From positions 13,735,262 through 13,799,261 of the forward strand of contig NC_091227.1 in NCBI RefSeq assembly GCF_040958095.1: a stretch of DNA of 64,000 nt, in the 5' to 3' direction. Below, piece by piece: positions 25,201 to 37,699 of the stretch. Position 1 is the first letter of the stretch, and each line of letters begins with the position of its first letter. The position numbers were made by a program, and so were the translations under genes. The notes beneath the pieces are model-generated. The model saw nothing but the letters and a program-made list of their open reading frames with translations. It did no database searches and was not told where the DNA came from. Origin of the DNA: Procambarus clarkii. Lineage: Eukaryota > Arthropoda > Malacostraca > Decapoda > Cambaridae.

Positions 25201-26447
25201 ATATTTTAGCTATGAGTACTGTCATTTTTAGAGGATTGGTTGCTAGGACCATATGACAAGTGTCCTCTCCAGGGACCATGTGACAGGTGTCCTCTCCAGG
25301 GACCATATGACACGTGTCCTCTCCAAGGACCATATGCCAAGTTTTCTCTCCGGGGACTATATGACAAGTGTTTTCTCCAGGGACTATATGATAAGTGTCC
25401 TTTTCGAGGGGATATATGACAGCTGTCCACTCCAAAGACCATATGAGAAGTGTCCTCTCCGGGGAACTATATGACCAGTGACCTCAGGTACCATTATGAT
25501 ACGAGGCATCACAGACTACTTCATGACAAGTGGAGTTACTGACTACCACATAACATGTTATCGCACGACGACCGGTGATGTTTCAGACCAAAGGGAATTA
25601 TTTTGCGGCATGTAATGAGTGGTCAGAGAAACACTGAAAATGAATGTCTTTAACTGAGCATTCTAAATACAACTGCACAGCGCTCAGCTATGCACTATGA
25701 AGTAACATATTACTATGAGCTCTGCAGAGTTAACATTCCGTATATACGCTCCACACCTGTTGGGAATGTTGGTTTGGTCTCGCCTTTCAGTTATATTCCT
25801 GAATATTTCTCACATGCTGTACTTGGTACCAAAAGTCCAAGTCTGAAGATAAAACTCAGTTAAACTTTGAATTTTACAGTCGGTGACGGTGATCAGTTCT
25901 TCCAAAAGACTGGTAGAACTGATCATAAACTGGTAGAAGCGAATCATAAACAGGAACACAAAAGACACGTCTCATACATTATCACCGTTTGAAAGTTCGG
26001 ACGAATGTCACATTCAGTGGTCATTAATGAGTAAAATTTATAAAGAAAACTACATTGAACTATTCGATCAATAATGGGGCGATTGTAATGAAGAAAATAC
26101 TATGACCAATTAGGTCATTAATTTGGTGGTTACAAGCGCTCACATGACGAGTAAGGAAGATAGAAAAGTAAATGAAAGAGTTAACAAAAAATATATTATA
26201 CAGAATATTTACCCTTGAAAGCCAAAATTCTAAATAAATATTTTTTTTGTTTTTTAAAGTATATGAACGGCTTATGGTTATTAGAGTTCATGTACTAAAA
26301 ATGGGGTTTGTTGTGTGGTTCAGATTCGAGAGTAAATTAACATTAAGATTTGAACTCACCCGGGGAGTCACTCTGGTAGCCATCCAGATCGAAGCTTGGC
26401 CAGGCGGCAGCCGCAGCTACCAGTGAACACAAGACCAGGAGCTTCAT
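22297..26447 (-). CDS. Hemocyanin subunit, gene C (complete, 680 aa)
   Basis: Exons on the minus strand: 26447-26360 (88 bp), 24434-22911 (1524 bp), 22727-22297 (431 bp, TAG). Introns are 1925 and 183 bp, phase 1. The signal peptide is the same [15 protein letters not shown], but exon 2 opens with [10 protein letters not shown] where the others have GTxLAKKQQD. Both copper sites and the domain cysteines are intact. Near the exon 2 end it reads [14 protein letters not shown], like gene E and unlike A, B and D (NGVTFTW). A 55-bp tract at 22933-22987 differs from gene E at only one base, suggesting sequence exchange. The C-terminus is [13 protein letters not shown]. Intron 1 carries a short version of the 27-bp array. 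Role as for gene B: a secreted oxygen-transport subunit. Confidence 0.97.
25246..25481. repeat. 27-bp minisatellite in gene C intron 1
   Basis: About 8-9 copies of the same unit as in gene B, i.e. about half the number. Flanking intron sequence is closely matched, so the difference is a true copy-number change. Confidence 0.9.
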
Positions 26448-26482
26448 GGTGGTTGTGGTGGCGAGTGGTGATTGTGGCGGCC

Positions 26483-26489
26483 TTATATA
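26483..26489 (-). promoter_or_regulatory. TATA box of gene C
   Basis: Minus-strand TATATAA, 42 bp before the ATG, followed by GGCCGCCACAATCACC. GTTGCTAAGCG lies just upstream. The GATGACACC phrase, doubled in gene B, is single here. Confidence 0.85.
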
Positions 26490-27019
26490 CCCCCGATGAC
26501 ACCCTGCCGCTTAGCAACGAAATGCGCCTCTTATGCTAGTAATCTTTTGCTCTTGTCAACAGTATCTTATCTATAGAATATGTGCACAAAGAAAAAATGT
26601 GTTTCTGCTTTTAACTACGTAATTTGTTTAAATATGATGGACAGTGTTTAAATATGATGGACGTGCCCAAAATAGGCGAGTCGGAATTGGCATCAGTAAA
26701 AAGAGTGCAATGTAACACTGTTCCAAAGTGACCCCCATGAAATGTTTCACAATACCATTATGACTCGACTCTGAATTATTATTATTATTATTTAGATTTT
26801 TTCCGTATAGAAAACTTAATGTGCTGACAATCCAATTATTAAAAAACTAATAATTCTTACTCTTTAATTCTAAATAAACTTTGATATGAATTTCTGTCCT
26901 TAGACTTTATGGGATGTGGGTTGATTTCTTGTGACATTGTTGGTAAACTGATTGTCTTTAATGTGTTCTTATAGTGCTATCAGTGATATTGTAGGAGAAG
27001 GAGACCTGGTCACTTCCGG

Positions 27020-27075
27020 GTACCCATTCTAGTAAATTATACTATATATCTATATATATAAATAGAATGTCTGTT
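27020..27075. other. Empty site for foldback element
   Basis: CTAGTAAATTATACTATATA... runs through a short TA stretch directly into GTCTGTTTTTCCGAGG. In unit 1 the same two flanks are separated by TA repeats plus the 389-bp element. Confidence 0.8.
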
Positions 27076-27274
27076 TTTCCGAGGCTGAAGGCCAGATGCT
27101 TGGAGCTAGCATGAATCGTGAGGAGTATGAAATATTAACTTCTATAACATTCCCCACCCCACCCCTGCAATTATTTATCAAGTCTAAAATCGGCAATGTG
27201 GTTTCCTTATATTTGCATAGCGTTTTGTGCGCTGCAGGCGATGAGTCACAATAACGTGGCTGAAGTATGTTGGC

Positions 27275-27400
27275 CAGACCACACACTAGAAAGTGAAAGG
27301 ACGTCGACGTTTCGGACCGTCCTGGTCCATTCTCAAAAAATATCGACATGAGAATGGTCCAGGACGTACCGAAACGTCGTCGCCCCTTTACTTTTTAAGT
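27275..27400. mobile_element. Palindromic short repeat ('GTTTCGG' hairpin family)
   Basis: Unit 2 equivalent of the copy at 15960-16112: two inverted arms around GACATGAGAATGGTCC. Shared by descent, so it inserted before the unit duplicated. Confidence 0.7.
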
Positions 27401-28299
27401 GTTTTGTAATAGATTCAATGTTCTGAGAGGGAAAGAGAATTAAAAAGAAGTGGGGGGGGGCGGAGAGAGAGAGTATGATTCGGGGGAGAGGGGTGAAGCA
27501 AGAGGAGAGGGGAGAAATTTTGGAAGAGGGGAAAGGAGAGAGAGGTGAGAGAATCTCATATACAGATACAGATGTTTATACTTTGAGAATGTCTGTCTGT
27601 CTTGCCAAAGTTGGTGGCTTTGAGATAGCCTTGTCCAAATTTGCAAAAGGAATGGTCTTGAGTATGGGACGGACAAGGATATACTTCGACCTGTATTAGC
27701 TAAATATTTTAAGAAACTTCAACAATTATAGAAACCTCGCATGCAATTTTCGTTGTGACAATTGTAAACTATGCAGTGTGATTCCCCTAGAGTTTTTAGT
27801 ATATTTTTAAGTTACACATGCATTCAAATTTAGTAATAAATTTTCGGAGAGAATTTATTACCCTCCACTGAGAATTCAGTGGAGGGAAAGGTGGGAGGGG
27901 GGGGGAGAAAATGGAGAGGTTGAGAGTAGGAATGAAAGGAGGGAACAAGGGACTCGGTAAGAGGTGGGATCAAAGAGGAGATGGGGTGGAGGTAGGGAAG
28001 AGGGGGGAAAGAGACCTGAGTGCAGCCGGGTACACATTCCATATTAATAAATGAAAGTGTGTGTTCGAGGTGGAGGGGAGAGTAGGAAAGAGTGGGGAGA
28101 AAAAAGAAAACGAGGAAGATAAGAGGGAAGAGGGACGAAAGTGGTAGAGGGGGGAAAGAAAGTGTATGTGAGGTGAGGGGGAAACAAGAGGGGTGGAATG
28201 TGGGGTCGGGGGAGAGAGAGGCTATGCCGGACACGGCCGGGTACCCCTTTTGTGTATGCAAATTATATATTAGTATATTTTGATAGCAGTCATGTAAAC

Positions 28300-28975
28300 A
28301 TTTGTTGTTGAATATGACCGAAAGGGTAAGATTAATGATTCTAATACGAATCTTCTCAATATGTCTTATGTTTTTATTCACTGTCGAGGCTAGTTTAAAA
28401 ATTTAACTCCCCAAAGTTCATTTTCGCACTTTATTTATGGTCTGACGCCTAGAAGCATTTCCCAAGACACTTCTTACAATTTCAAAGACAATTTTACATA
28501 CGCTGTCAATGCTTATATTCGCTTGGGGTGAGGAAATACAGGACATGACTGAGATGAACAAATGAATCAATGGGTACACCATTGCATGTTCTATCTTCTT
28601 GCTTCTGTGTTGGTTCAGAGTCGTAAAGTGAGTAGAATGTAATTGTGTGTTAATTGTTTGTTCGTTTTGATTTTTTGATGTGTTGGGCCTCGCTGAAGTC
28701 GAGTCTCCTGTTGTCGTCGTTGTATCTGTCGATAATTTCTGTGCTGCTTGATGATACAAGACAATCATGTCCAGTATCACCTCACTCCAAGCGAATATAA
28801 GTATTGACAGTGAATGTAAAATTGTCTTAAAAAAGTAAGAAGTGTCTTGCGAAACCCTTCTACGCGTCAGACCATAAATAAAATGTGAATATGAACGTTG
28901 GAGAGTTAATTTCTCAACTAGCCTCGACAGTGAAGTAAAACATAAGAAATATTGAGAAAATTCGTGTTAGAATCA
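28300..28975. mobile_element. Penelope-like element remnant, shortened inverted pair
   Basis: The left arm matches 17024 to about 17485, then joins directly to the distal part of the right arm (matching about 18255-18500). The segment of about 0.77 kb around the centre of the inverted pair is missing. A minus-strand stretch with KNQNEQTINTQLHSTHFTTL is recognisable as the element's C-terminal region. Confidence 0.65.
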
Positions 28976-28980
28976 TTATT

Positions 28981-28983
<3 letters not shown>

Positions 28984-29059
<76 letters not shown>
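28984..29059. repeat. (TA)n microsatellite
   Basis: TA run at the right edge of the Penelope remnant, followed by the spacer sequence shared with unit 1. Confidence 0.95.
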
Positions 29060-29062
<3 letters not shown>

Positions 29063-32000
29063 GAGTGTACCACCTCTGGTGCATTTGTAAGGACCAATAG
29101 CCTCGGAGAAGAAAATAAAGAGTATTCAGGGTAGTTATTTATTTATTTCCTCTGAATTTGACACAGAAGCGCTGGAACAAAACTCTTGGCTACTTTTGCT
29201 ATCTCATGTTTGCTAAAAGAGCTCCGCTCTCAGATTCGTGTGAAAATTAAGTGCACATTCAACGCAGAATCAAGTGTCTCTGATCCTATTGACACGAACT
29301 TGTTACAATGCTCTAAGCTTCTCTACTTATTGATTTTTTGAGTCTCCTTCAAGGTGACGTCCCAACTACCTTCAGATACACAGTTCTGTTGATATATATT
29401 AATCAATGTAGTTGCAAAATTGCAATCCTTGACATCCTGTTTACAATCCCTCCAAGAATGCCGTGTCCTTTATCTGATCCGTTTCCACTGCCTCATTTCT
29501 GAATATATGGAGTTTTTTGTGCTAAGCTAGGACGTAGCTAGACTTATCGTGGTGTCATTGATTGCTTAGTACTTAGCTAACTTTCCCCCTGACATACGAC
29601 AGGTGAGACCACGGTGCACTTCAAGTATTACTCAAGTACTCTATCCACTGTTCCACAGCGCTCATAAAGAGAAACAGAGGGTTGACGGCTACACACTACC
29701 CTAGCTCTCTTTTCTACTTTCCCCATTGTCAGAATTACCTAATTGTTTTTTGTCCCGGGTCAGGGCACAAATATATTTTAAACCCACAATCAACCAGACC
29801 ACTTTCGTACACAACATCGCCTGACATCCACTTGGAGCAGTTTATAACTCATAGGTGTACCATGATTGTACTTTTAGAAGTTTGATTATATTCGTTTTGG
29901 CGAAGACGTAATCATTACTTTTGTGCTGTCAAAACTGCTTAGTTTGTTGAATGCCTGTCATCAAACTAATTAACTGGCTCAAGTTACCTGGAATCAGGTA
30001 AGTGAATCAGGCATATAAGGCCTTCCAAACGTATATCAACACCTATAAAGTATTGACAAATATTGTCATTAAAGTCGCACAATTTACTTTGCCAAATGGC
30101 CGTTCAAGTACAATGGTCATTCAAGGGACATTACCTAGGAATGACCTAGAACATGACCTAGAACAATGTCTAGGGACATGGTTCTGACTTTGGGAATAAA
30201 TCACATCTGTTTCTCACATCAAACAATTTGGATCTCTCTTCTCTATCTGGATATCTCTTCTCCGCGAGAAATAATTACAGAAACAATGAACAAATGTAAA
30301 TGTATTTGCTTTGTAAAATAACATTTGTATACTGTACGGATTTGGAACTCCTTGAATGGTTTTAACAGACTGGGGAAGAAATAGCATAAGCTACTTTTAT
30401 GTTTTTGAGATGTATTTTATAATCTCAAACATACTTGAATGTGAATGAATTATTAATTGGATATCTAGTGCAACTTTTGATGGGTGATTGGACACGAATT
30501 AGCAAGATGATTTTTATTTAGAGAGCATAAACGAGGAAAAGACTATATCACCACTTATCAGGTTGTTTGCATGCCCCCCCTCCCAACCATGCATTTCAAA
30601 TGTTTTTTCTTTAGAATTCCATATTTATGATCGAGGTTTGGGATTATCAAGCAAAGTAGGTTTGGTTCAGGTTGCACTTTTATCAATATTTTAGAAATAG
30701 TCTTGTTATCTGTTAAGGTAACAAGAATTCCACAGCAATTCAAAACTGACAACCATATCAATGTACGAAGCGTGCTGTTGTCGAGACCTGTTGGTACTGA
30801 AGTTTTTTCCGAGCATCTAAACGTTTTACAGATAACGAAAGGAAGTGGAATAGTACTTGTAGAAGGTATTGTTAATACTTGGTGTTTCTGGTATTGGAGC
30901 CCCAGGATGATAGCGCGAGTGTTAAGGACACAGACATTTGGAAAAAAAGGAAATGCCATTTCCTTCGCATTGATCGTCAGGTACAGGGAAGGTTCAAGGT
31001 ATCAACAAGATATCGTTTAGGCACTTTAGATTTCTTCTCTTATTGTGGACATCCATAACATTGTTGATACGACAACGGTCTCGTGCTTTTGAGACTAAGT
31101 TCGAATCTCTTGGTGATTCAAGTGCATAATCGTGAAAGTACTGTAAAGTTGTTGTTTTGTTTGTTGCAAAATTACGTTGTATTGTTGTTAAAACAGCGTG
31201 TTATATTTTTCTGTTGTGATCTTGTTAGTGCATTACACTGAACTTCTTGTCAGTCACAGTCACCAACTCGTCCTAATATGGGACATCTGCTAAACTTTTC
31301 ACTCCAAATCCTACTAAAGAAATCCTTTTTCGACAAACAGTTGTATAAACAAATGACAAATAATAAATGTACTGATATATTCGCAAGATTGTAACCTGTT
31401 TGGAGTATCACGTGTGAATATAAGTCAGGTTTAAATGCATCTTTATTATTGGTCTTTTTTTTCTCAAAGTTAAAATTCTTTGTTTAAGTATCGCTTTTTG
31501 GTAAAAAACGCAGACCACCATCTGGTGGACAATGCATACTTTGCTAGGCTAAATAAAATAAGATAAACAATTCAATTAATGTATTTAAACATACAATAAT
31601 GGATGGATGAACTCCATACATAGTCTGGAGACATTCATAATTTTTTTTATTATTTAATTGGTGTGGTTATTATTGCTGTTATTAAAGATTCTCTGGCGTG
31701 TAAATATTGTGCAATATTGCTCAATTACTGACATCATAAATTAAATATTGCTTCAATAAAATGATTTTGCAAGTTCTTGTTGCAATAGATCCTTGAATAT
31801 ACACACATGTTTTACAAACTGCTGAAGAACTTTCACTAAATAATCGTAAGTAACAATGAATAATAATATGTAGTCTTAGATAACTTTTAAATGTGTTTTA
31901 CATATACTAAAATATGCAGTCATTAATTCGTCATGTTTGAAAAAATATATTTTGAAAAGCCAAATATCGAGCTACTAATGAAAACGTTAATTTTGATTTG

Positions 32001-32068
32001 GCTGAAGGTTCTCATTGAAAGTGCTCAATGCTGGTGGTCATTGTTGGTGCTCGATGTTGGTGGTCATT

Positions 32069-35000
32069 CTACTGGTGCTCACCGTGGAAGACCTTGACGT
32101 AAACTCTCTTGATATTGGGAGTCTCAAGGAAGACACGATTGTCTGGGACTCTGCGGTCGACGGGGTAACCCATGGGCCGCTTGTCTGGGTACTTTTCTCC
32201 GTGAATGCCACACTGAGCATGCGTGGCGCCAAGCTCTTCAGGATTGTCTACGGTCTTATCCTCGTCGCCGTTGGTCACACCCACAAACAAGGCGAAGTCC
32301 ATTCCCCTCTCCTTACCCTTAGGCAGGAGCAGTCTGTTGGGGATGCCACACGACCGTTCGAACTCGTGAAGGTCAAGTTTGCTGCCGCTGGTTACGGCCG
32401 CGTCAGTTCTCTTCTTCAATTCTTCGAAGCTTAGTCTGTCAGGGACTGTTACTGAAGAGTCAACGGACTTGCGAACAACGTGGTTAGTTCCGGGAGCAAC
32501 TGTAGGGAATAATATAAAAATTGCATGTTACATCTTGTAGCAGTTTTTGATGTAGTTAAAAGCATTTAATTAACAGGTTATTAATTAAAATATTGTTTTA
32601 TTGTGCATGGACGATGCACAAGTTTCTCAAAATATAATATAATTAAATTACAATTCAAGGCAGGTTTTACTTACGTGATTTATAAAACTTGTCCATCTCA
32701 ATGCAGTACCAGTGACCTTCTTCCCAGGTGAAGGTGACTCCATTGCTGTCCTTAAGAGGACACAAGAAGATGCGGATGGTTCCTAGTACTTTATTTCCAT
32801 TATTGTTGCTGATGTCAATATTGTAAGAAAATTCTTCGTGGTTGAGGCGCTTTACATCAGCGGAGATGTCAACATCTGCCACGTTATCCGACTTGTCTAC
32901 TGCATTAACAAGACTGAACTCGAAAGTATCAAAGAATGTCTTGAGTTCTCCATCAATGGCAACACTGTCCACGACCACGCCGGGGAACTCTATGTCCGAT
33001 TTGGTGTAAGGAGGAAGACTGTCTTTGTGTTCCTTGAAAAGGTTGTCCATGTATTTGTGAAGTCTAAAGAAGCTTGGGTCACGGGTCGCGGTCTCGAAGT
33101 GTTCCATGACACCTGGAGGCATGTCGAACTTGCCGTGAGGATCACCTTGGCGACCAAGCATTATGTGAGCTGTGTTGTGCAGGGCTCCGTAATATTGCGC
33201 ATTGGGGCTGTACACTGAAGATTCAATGATGTCTCCTAGTAGGTCGATGCCGTGCTCGTTTCTGATGTCAATATGGTTTCCGCTTTTGTCTGTGATGTAG
33301 CCAAGAGCAATGGCGTCGCGAATGCGGCTCTCTAAGATAACCATGTCACGCACTCTAGCTACACCATCAACGTCTTCGAAGTGAACGTTGTCAGGACGAG
33401 CTGGGAACTCTCCGCCATACTTGTAGCTGGTATGTGGAGCAAATCCTTCGTGAATAACCTTTTCCCAGTGTATTTCATCAACAACATCCAGCCAGTTGGA
33501 GAGGCGCTCAGAGTCAAAGCGAGCAGTAAGTTGGTGGTGAACCCAGAAGAAGAGCTCTCCCTTGCGGTCCAGGTGGTAGCCGTAGGAGTCCTTCCACCAG
33601 AAGGGGAAGTCCATATGCCAAGTAACGTGGTGAATGTTCATGCCAATATCCTCGCCGAAGTATGCCACTCGCTGTTCCTTGTTCTTCTTTGTTCCAGTGA
33701 AATCCATGTGGAATTTGCCTGGTGTCTGGGTCATCTTGGCTGAGTAAGCCTTGTTGATGATCTCACTGTTGGTGAACAGGTGAGGAGTGACTTCGTAGAG
33801 TGGAGGAAGTACAATGCCATGTCCCAGATCTGAGTGGATGACAGCCACATAGAGTGCGTACACAAACTCTCCTTCATTCACGCGCTCACGGAAGTAAGCA
33901 GCGTTGTCAAGGAAGCCCTCCCACGTTCTGCAGTGAATCAGAACTTCAAAGAGTAGGAGAGCTTCTTCACGTTGGCGTGTATTAAAAAGTGAGAACCAGT
34001 GGTGCTGCTCCAACAGCCTGCCGTCTTTGAGCTCCTCCAGAAGCGCATGGACGGCTGCGCCATCATCAGTGTAGAGGGAGGTGTCAGCCTCAGGGGAGAA
34101 GGTCCCTGCGAGATCCTTCAGGTCTTTATAGTGAAGGTGGTCATAGACGTGCTCCAGCAGGTGGTTTACATCTTGCTGTTTCTTGGCTAAGGGCGTACCT
34201 GGAGAAAATAAATGGTCGTTGTTTATTACATGCAAGTTTATGAAATATTTGTCCTGAAGAAGACAATTTGCTCGGAGAAACTGACTGAATGTATCTTTAT
34301 AACAGAATTATCAAATTGACAACTAACAAAATTTACTAACAAGTTGCTAGCACTGTCACGTCCACCACGTTAGGCGAATATCAAAATGATCCCGAATGTT
34401 TAATTACTTGAAGTAATATTCTAAGTATATATCCATTCAATATTCAGATTGCCTCAGCTTGTACATGTAATTCTGAAATTAACTGTATATTTTCAATTTC
34501 CATCGTTTTAGGATCAGTACGTAATAAATTCATTCTGAAGATACACGAGCCAATTGTTGAACATAATGGTAGCGTTGCTGAGGACCCAGCACATCCTCCA
34601 ATAATGATATAATTAAAGTACGTAAAGCAAATATTTGGTAAAATGTACAGCAATGGACTGTAGTAACCAACAAATTTCAGGTTCTCTACTATTAATCTTA
34701 TTGAGGGCACAAGAAAAACCCCAAACCAAACCTGAAGTTTGTAATGTCTACTGAAATACACATTGAACACAGATGTGTTCAATTAGGCCTATGATTGCAC
34801 AAATAACTTCTAGGATTTTTATTTTTAGCCTAGTACAGGTGAGATTTGATTATTTAGTTACAGGTTCATTATTAATGCAATTTGGGGTAATCAAACGTTC
34901 AAAAAGTTTTTGGGCCTAATATTGCATTTTCGTATGTTTGAATCTTTTTAGCTATGAGTACTGTCATTTTTAGAGGATTGGTTGCTAGGACCATAAGTGT

Positions 35001-36396
35001 CCTCTCCAGGGACTATATGACGAGAGTCCTCTCCAAGACCATGTGGTCCCTGGAGAGGACACCTGTCATATGACAAGTGTCCTCTTCAAGGATCATATGA
35101 CAAGTGTCCTCTCCAGGGACCATATGACAGGTGTCCTCTCCAGGGACCATATTACAGGTGTCCTCTCCGAGGACTATATGACAAGGGTTTTCTCCAGGAA
35201 ATACATGAGAAGTGTCCTTTTTCGAGGACTATAACAACAAGTGTCCTTTTTCGAGGACTATATGACAAGTGTCCTTTTTCGAGGACTATATGACAAGTGT
35301 CCTTTTTCGAGGACTATATGACAAGTGTCCTTTTTCGAGGACTATATGACAAGTGTCCTTTTTCGAGGACTATATGACAAGTGTCCACTCGAAAGACCAT
35401 ATGACAAGTGTCCTCTCCGGGGAACTATATGACCAGTGACCTCAGGTACCATTATAATACGAGGCATCACAGACTACTTCATGACAAGTGGAGTTACTGA
35501 CTACCACATAACATGTTATCGCACGACGACCGGTGATGTTTCAGACCAAAGGGAATTATTTTGCGGCATGTATTGAGTGGTCAGAGAAACACTGAAAATT
35601 AATGGCTTTAAAACAGCATTCTAAATACAACTGCGCAGCGCACTGCTGTGCACTATGAGGTAACAGCGCCATGAGCTCTGTGGAGTTAACAGCTGGTATA
35701 TGCGCTCTACACCTGTTGGAAATTTTAGTTTGCTCTCGCCTTTCGGTAATTTTCCTGAATATTTCTCACACGCTGTACTGGGTACCAAAAGTCCAAGTCG
35801 GGAGATGAAACTGTTAAACTCTGATTTTTCAGTCGGTGAAGGTGATCAGTTCTACGACTGGTAGAACTGATTATAAACTGGCAGAAGCGCATCATAAACA
35901 AGAACTTAAAAGACACGTCTCATACATTATCACCGTTTGAAAGTTCGGAATAATGTCACTTAAAGTGGTCACTAATGAGTAAAATTAATAAAGAAAACTC
36001 CATATAACTATTCGATCAATAACGAGGTGATGGTAGTGAGGAAAATACTATAACCAATTAGGTCAGTAAATGGGTGGTTACAAGCGTGCACATCACGAAT
36101 AAGGAAGATAGGAAAGGAAATGAAAGAGATAACAAAAAACAAAATACATTATACAGAATATTTAACCTTGAAAACCAAAATTCTAAATATTTTTTGTTGT
36201 TAAAGTATGTGAACGGCTTATGTTCATGGGGGTTCATGTACGAAAATGGGGTTTGTTGTGAGGTTCAGAGTCTAAAGTAAGAATAACAACAGTAAGATTT
36301 GAACTCACCCGGGGTGTCACTCTGGTAGCCATCCAGATCGAAGCTTGGCCAGGCGGCAGCCGCCACTACCAGTGAACACAAGACCAGGAGCTTCAT
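32069..36396 (-). CDS. Hemocyanin subunit, gene D (complete, 680 aa)
   Basis: Exons on the minus strand: 36396-36309 (88 bp), 34198-32675 (1524 bp), 32499-32069 (431 bp, TAG). Introns are 2110 and 175 bp, phase 1. The signal peptide is [15 protein letters not shown] and mature exon 1 ends YQSDTPG. CuA and CuB histidines and the C-terminal cysteine pairs are intact. The start of exon 3 encodes [18 protein letters not shown] as in gene E, whereas B and C have [18 protein letters not shown]. The underlying 62 bp (32388-32449) is identical to gene E 48949-49010, while intron 2 and the rest of exon 3 follow B and C. This is a local gene-conversion signature. The C-terminus is [13 protein letters not shown]. 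It is head to head with gene E across an 8.9 kb spacer. Confidence 0.97.
34988..35439. repeat. 27/28-bp minisatellite in gene D intron 1, with homogenised block and one inverted unit
   Basis: Same array as in B and C. At about 35211-35385 some seven nearly identical 28-bp units (CCTTTTTCGAGGACTATATG ACAAGTGT) form a recently expanded block. At about 35043-35071 one unit is in reverse orientation (GGTCCCTGGAGAGGACACCT GTCATATG). Confidence 0.88.
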
Positions 36397-36432
36397 GGTG
36401 ACGAGTGGTGGTGAGTGGTGATTGTGGCGGCC

Positions 36433-36439
36433 TTATATA
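36433..36439 (-). promoter_or_regulatory. TATA box of gene D
   Basis: Minus-strand TATATAA, 43 bp before the ATG, followed by GGCCGCCACAATCACC. GTTGCTAAGCG and an AGATTACAAG-type motif (here AAAAGATTACAAGTATG) lie upstream. Confidence 0.85.
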
Positions 36440-36939
36440 CCCCCTGATGCCACCGCGCCCGCTTAGCAACGACGATCCTTTTTCCACACCTCTCATACTT
36501 GTAATCTTTTACTCTTTACAACACTATCTTATATCTGGAATACGTGTTTAAAGGAATAGGAAATGTGTTTCTTGAATTCAACCAAGTTAATTTTGATTAC
36601 TGTGTTACATATATATTATTGGTAGCTAAAACGTAACTAATATAATGTCAGTTTTTCTGTCTGAGGCTAGAAGCCTCAGACAGATGCTTTTGGTTAGTTT
36701 CATTAAACTTTGCAGGGTGACTGAGTGTAGAAGGACTGTCACAGGCATGTGATTCGACCCCCATGTCCCTTTCACGAAGTCGGTGTGAATAAAACACATT
36801 TGATATTAATATTTTAGAATTTAGGTATTGACATACAAAATGCATATTCTGAATTGCAGATTGCATATTTAACTATTCTCTCTCTCTCTGTATATTCGAA
36901 CAAGCTTGAAAGGTCCCCAAACCAATATGCAACTGAAAA

Positions 36940-37034
36940 CTCCACACCCCAGAAGGATTCGAACCCAGACAGCCAAAACCACTGTGCACCTTGGCGTACC
37001 TGGTTCCTTAACCGCTTGACCACACTGGCTGTGC
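36940..37034 (-). mobile_element. tRNA-headed SINE fragment
   Basis: Minus strand shows TGGTCAAGCGG (box A-like) and GGGTTCGAATCC (box B-like) about 45 bp apart. It ends directly at the inverted-repeat element that follows. Confidence 0.65.
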
Positions 37035-37243
37035 AAAAAATGTTGGAAGTCGTGAGACTTATGTCCCCAACATCCGACAGCGCTCGGCGGTAAACTTGGA
37101 CATAGATATTTCATGGAATCACCTCACTTGGTGGGGCCACGTGAGCAACACATATCCAAGTGATGAAATCTCTATGTCCAAGTTAACCCATTGACCGCTG
37201 ACGGATGTGGAATAGTCTCACGACTTCCAACATTTTTTGTACA
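37035..37243. mobile_element. Short inverted-repeat (foldback) element
   Basis: Outer arms CAAAAAATGTTGGAAGTCGT GAGACT and their exact reverse complement form a perfect stem of at least 26 bp. A second inner inverted pair around AACTTGGACATAGA / TCTATGTCCAAGTT nests inside. About 209 bp, no coding capacity. Confidence 0.75.
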
Positions 37244-37309
37244 GTAAAGTAATGGGAAGGGAGGTGATGGTGGAAGGAGTAGTGATGTAGTGGGAGGAAG
37301 GGGGGGAGG

Positions 37310-37470
37310 GTAGTGAGCTTGAGGAAGGGAGGGAGGCGGGGAAGGAATATGGGTAAGGGAAGCGGGGAAGGAATATGGGTAAGGGAGGCGGGGAAGCAAT
37401 ATGGGTAAGGGAGGCGGGGGAGCAATATGGGTAAGGGAGGCGGGGAAGGAATATGGGTAAGGGAGGTGGT
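37310..37470. repeat. About 26-bp purine-rich minisatellite
   Basis: About five imperfect copies of AATATGGGTAAGGGAGGCGG GGAAGG, preceded by G/A-rich sequence. Confidence 0.8.
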
Positions 37471-37535
37471 TGGTAGAGGACTGTGTTGTATTACTGGTCA
37501 AGATGTGCATCTAACTGATCGATGTAGATGTTGGG

Positions 37536-37690
37536 TAAAATAGCCAAAATTGCCTAACAAGCCGATTTTTTTGTTTAATAATAATGTATTTTTGTTTATT
37601 TCTCTTATGCAATGATAAAGTTTTTCAAAATATATCACATAAATTTATTTGAGTCAAACTTTAAACACCTAATTCGACCTAAATATTCAA
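37536..37690. repeat. Diverged half of the foldback (GCCTAATAAGCC) family
   Basis: Contains TTGCCTAACAAGCCGATTTT, a TTTATTTCTCTTATGCAATGATAAAG-like stretch and CACCTAATTCGACC. These parallel the left half of the elements at 15290 and 18557 but are much older. Confidence 0.5.
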
Positions 37691-37699
37691 ATTACCTCG

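Larger units (their letters stand above)
20094..29821. repeat. Tandem hemocyanin unit 2 (contains gene C)
   Basis: Direct repeat of about 9.7 kb in the same order as unit 1, aligned from its non-coding 3' block through gene C and the spacer. It lacks foldback copy 1, most of the right Penelope arm, foldback copy 2 and the SINE fragment found in unit 1. Confidence 0.85.
29822..36720. repeat. Tandem hemocyanin unit 3 (contains gene D), right end lost
   Basis: Aligned with units 1 and 2 from its left non-coding block through gene D and the upstream module. Similarity fades after about 36.7 kb, so the Penelope/purine-rich spacer is absent. Confidence 0.8.
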
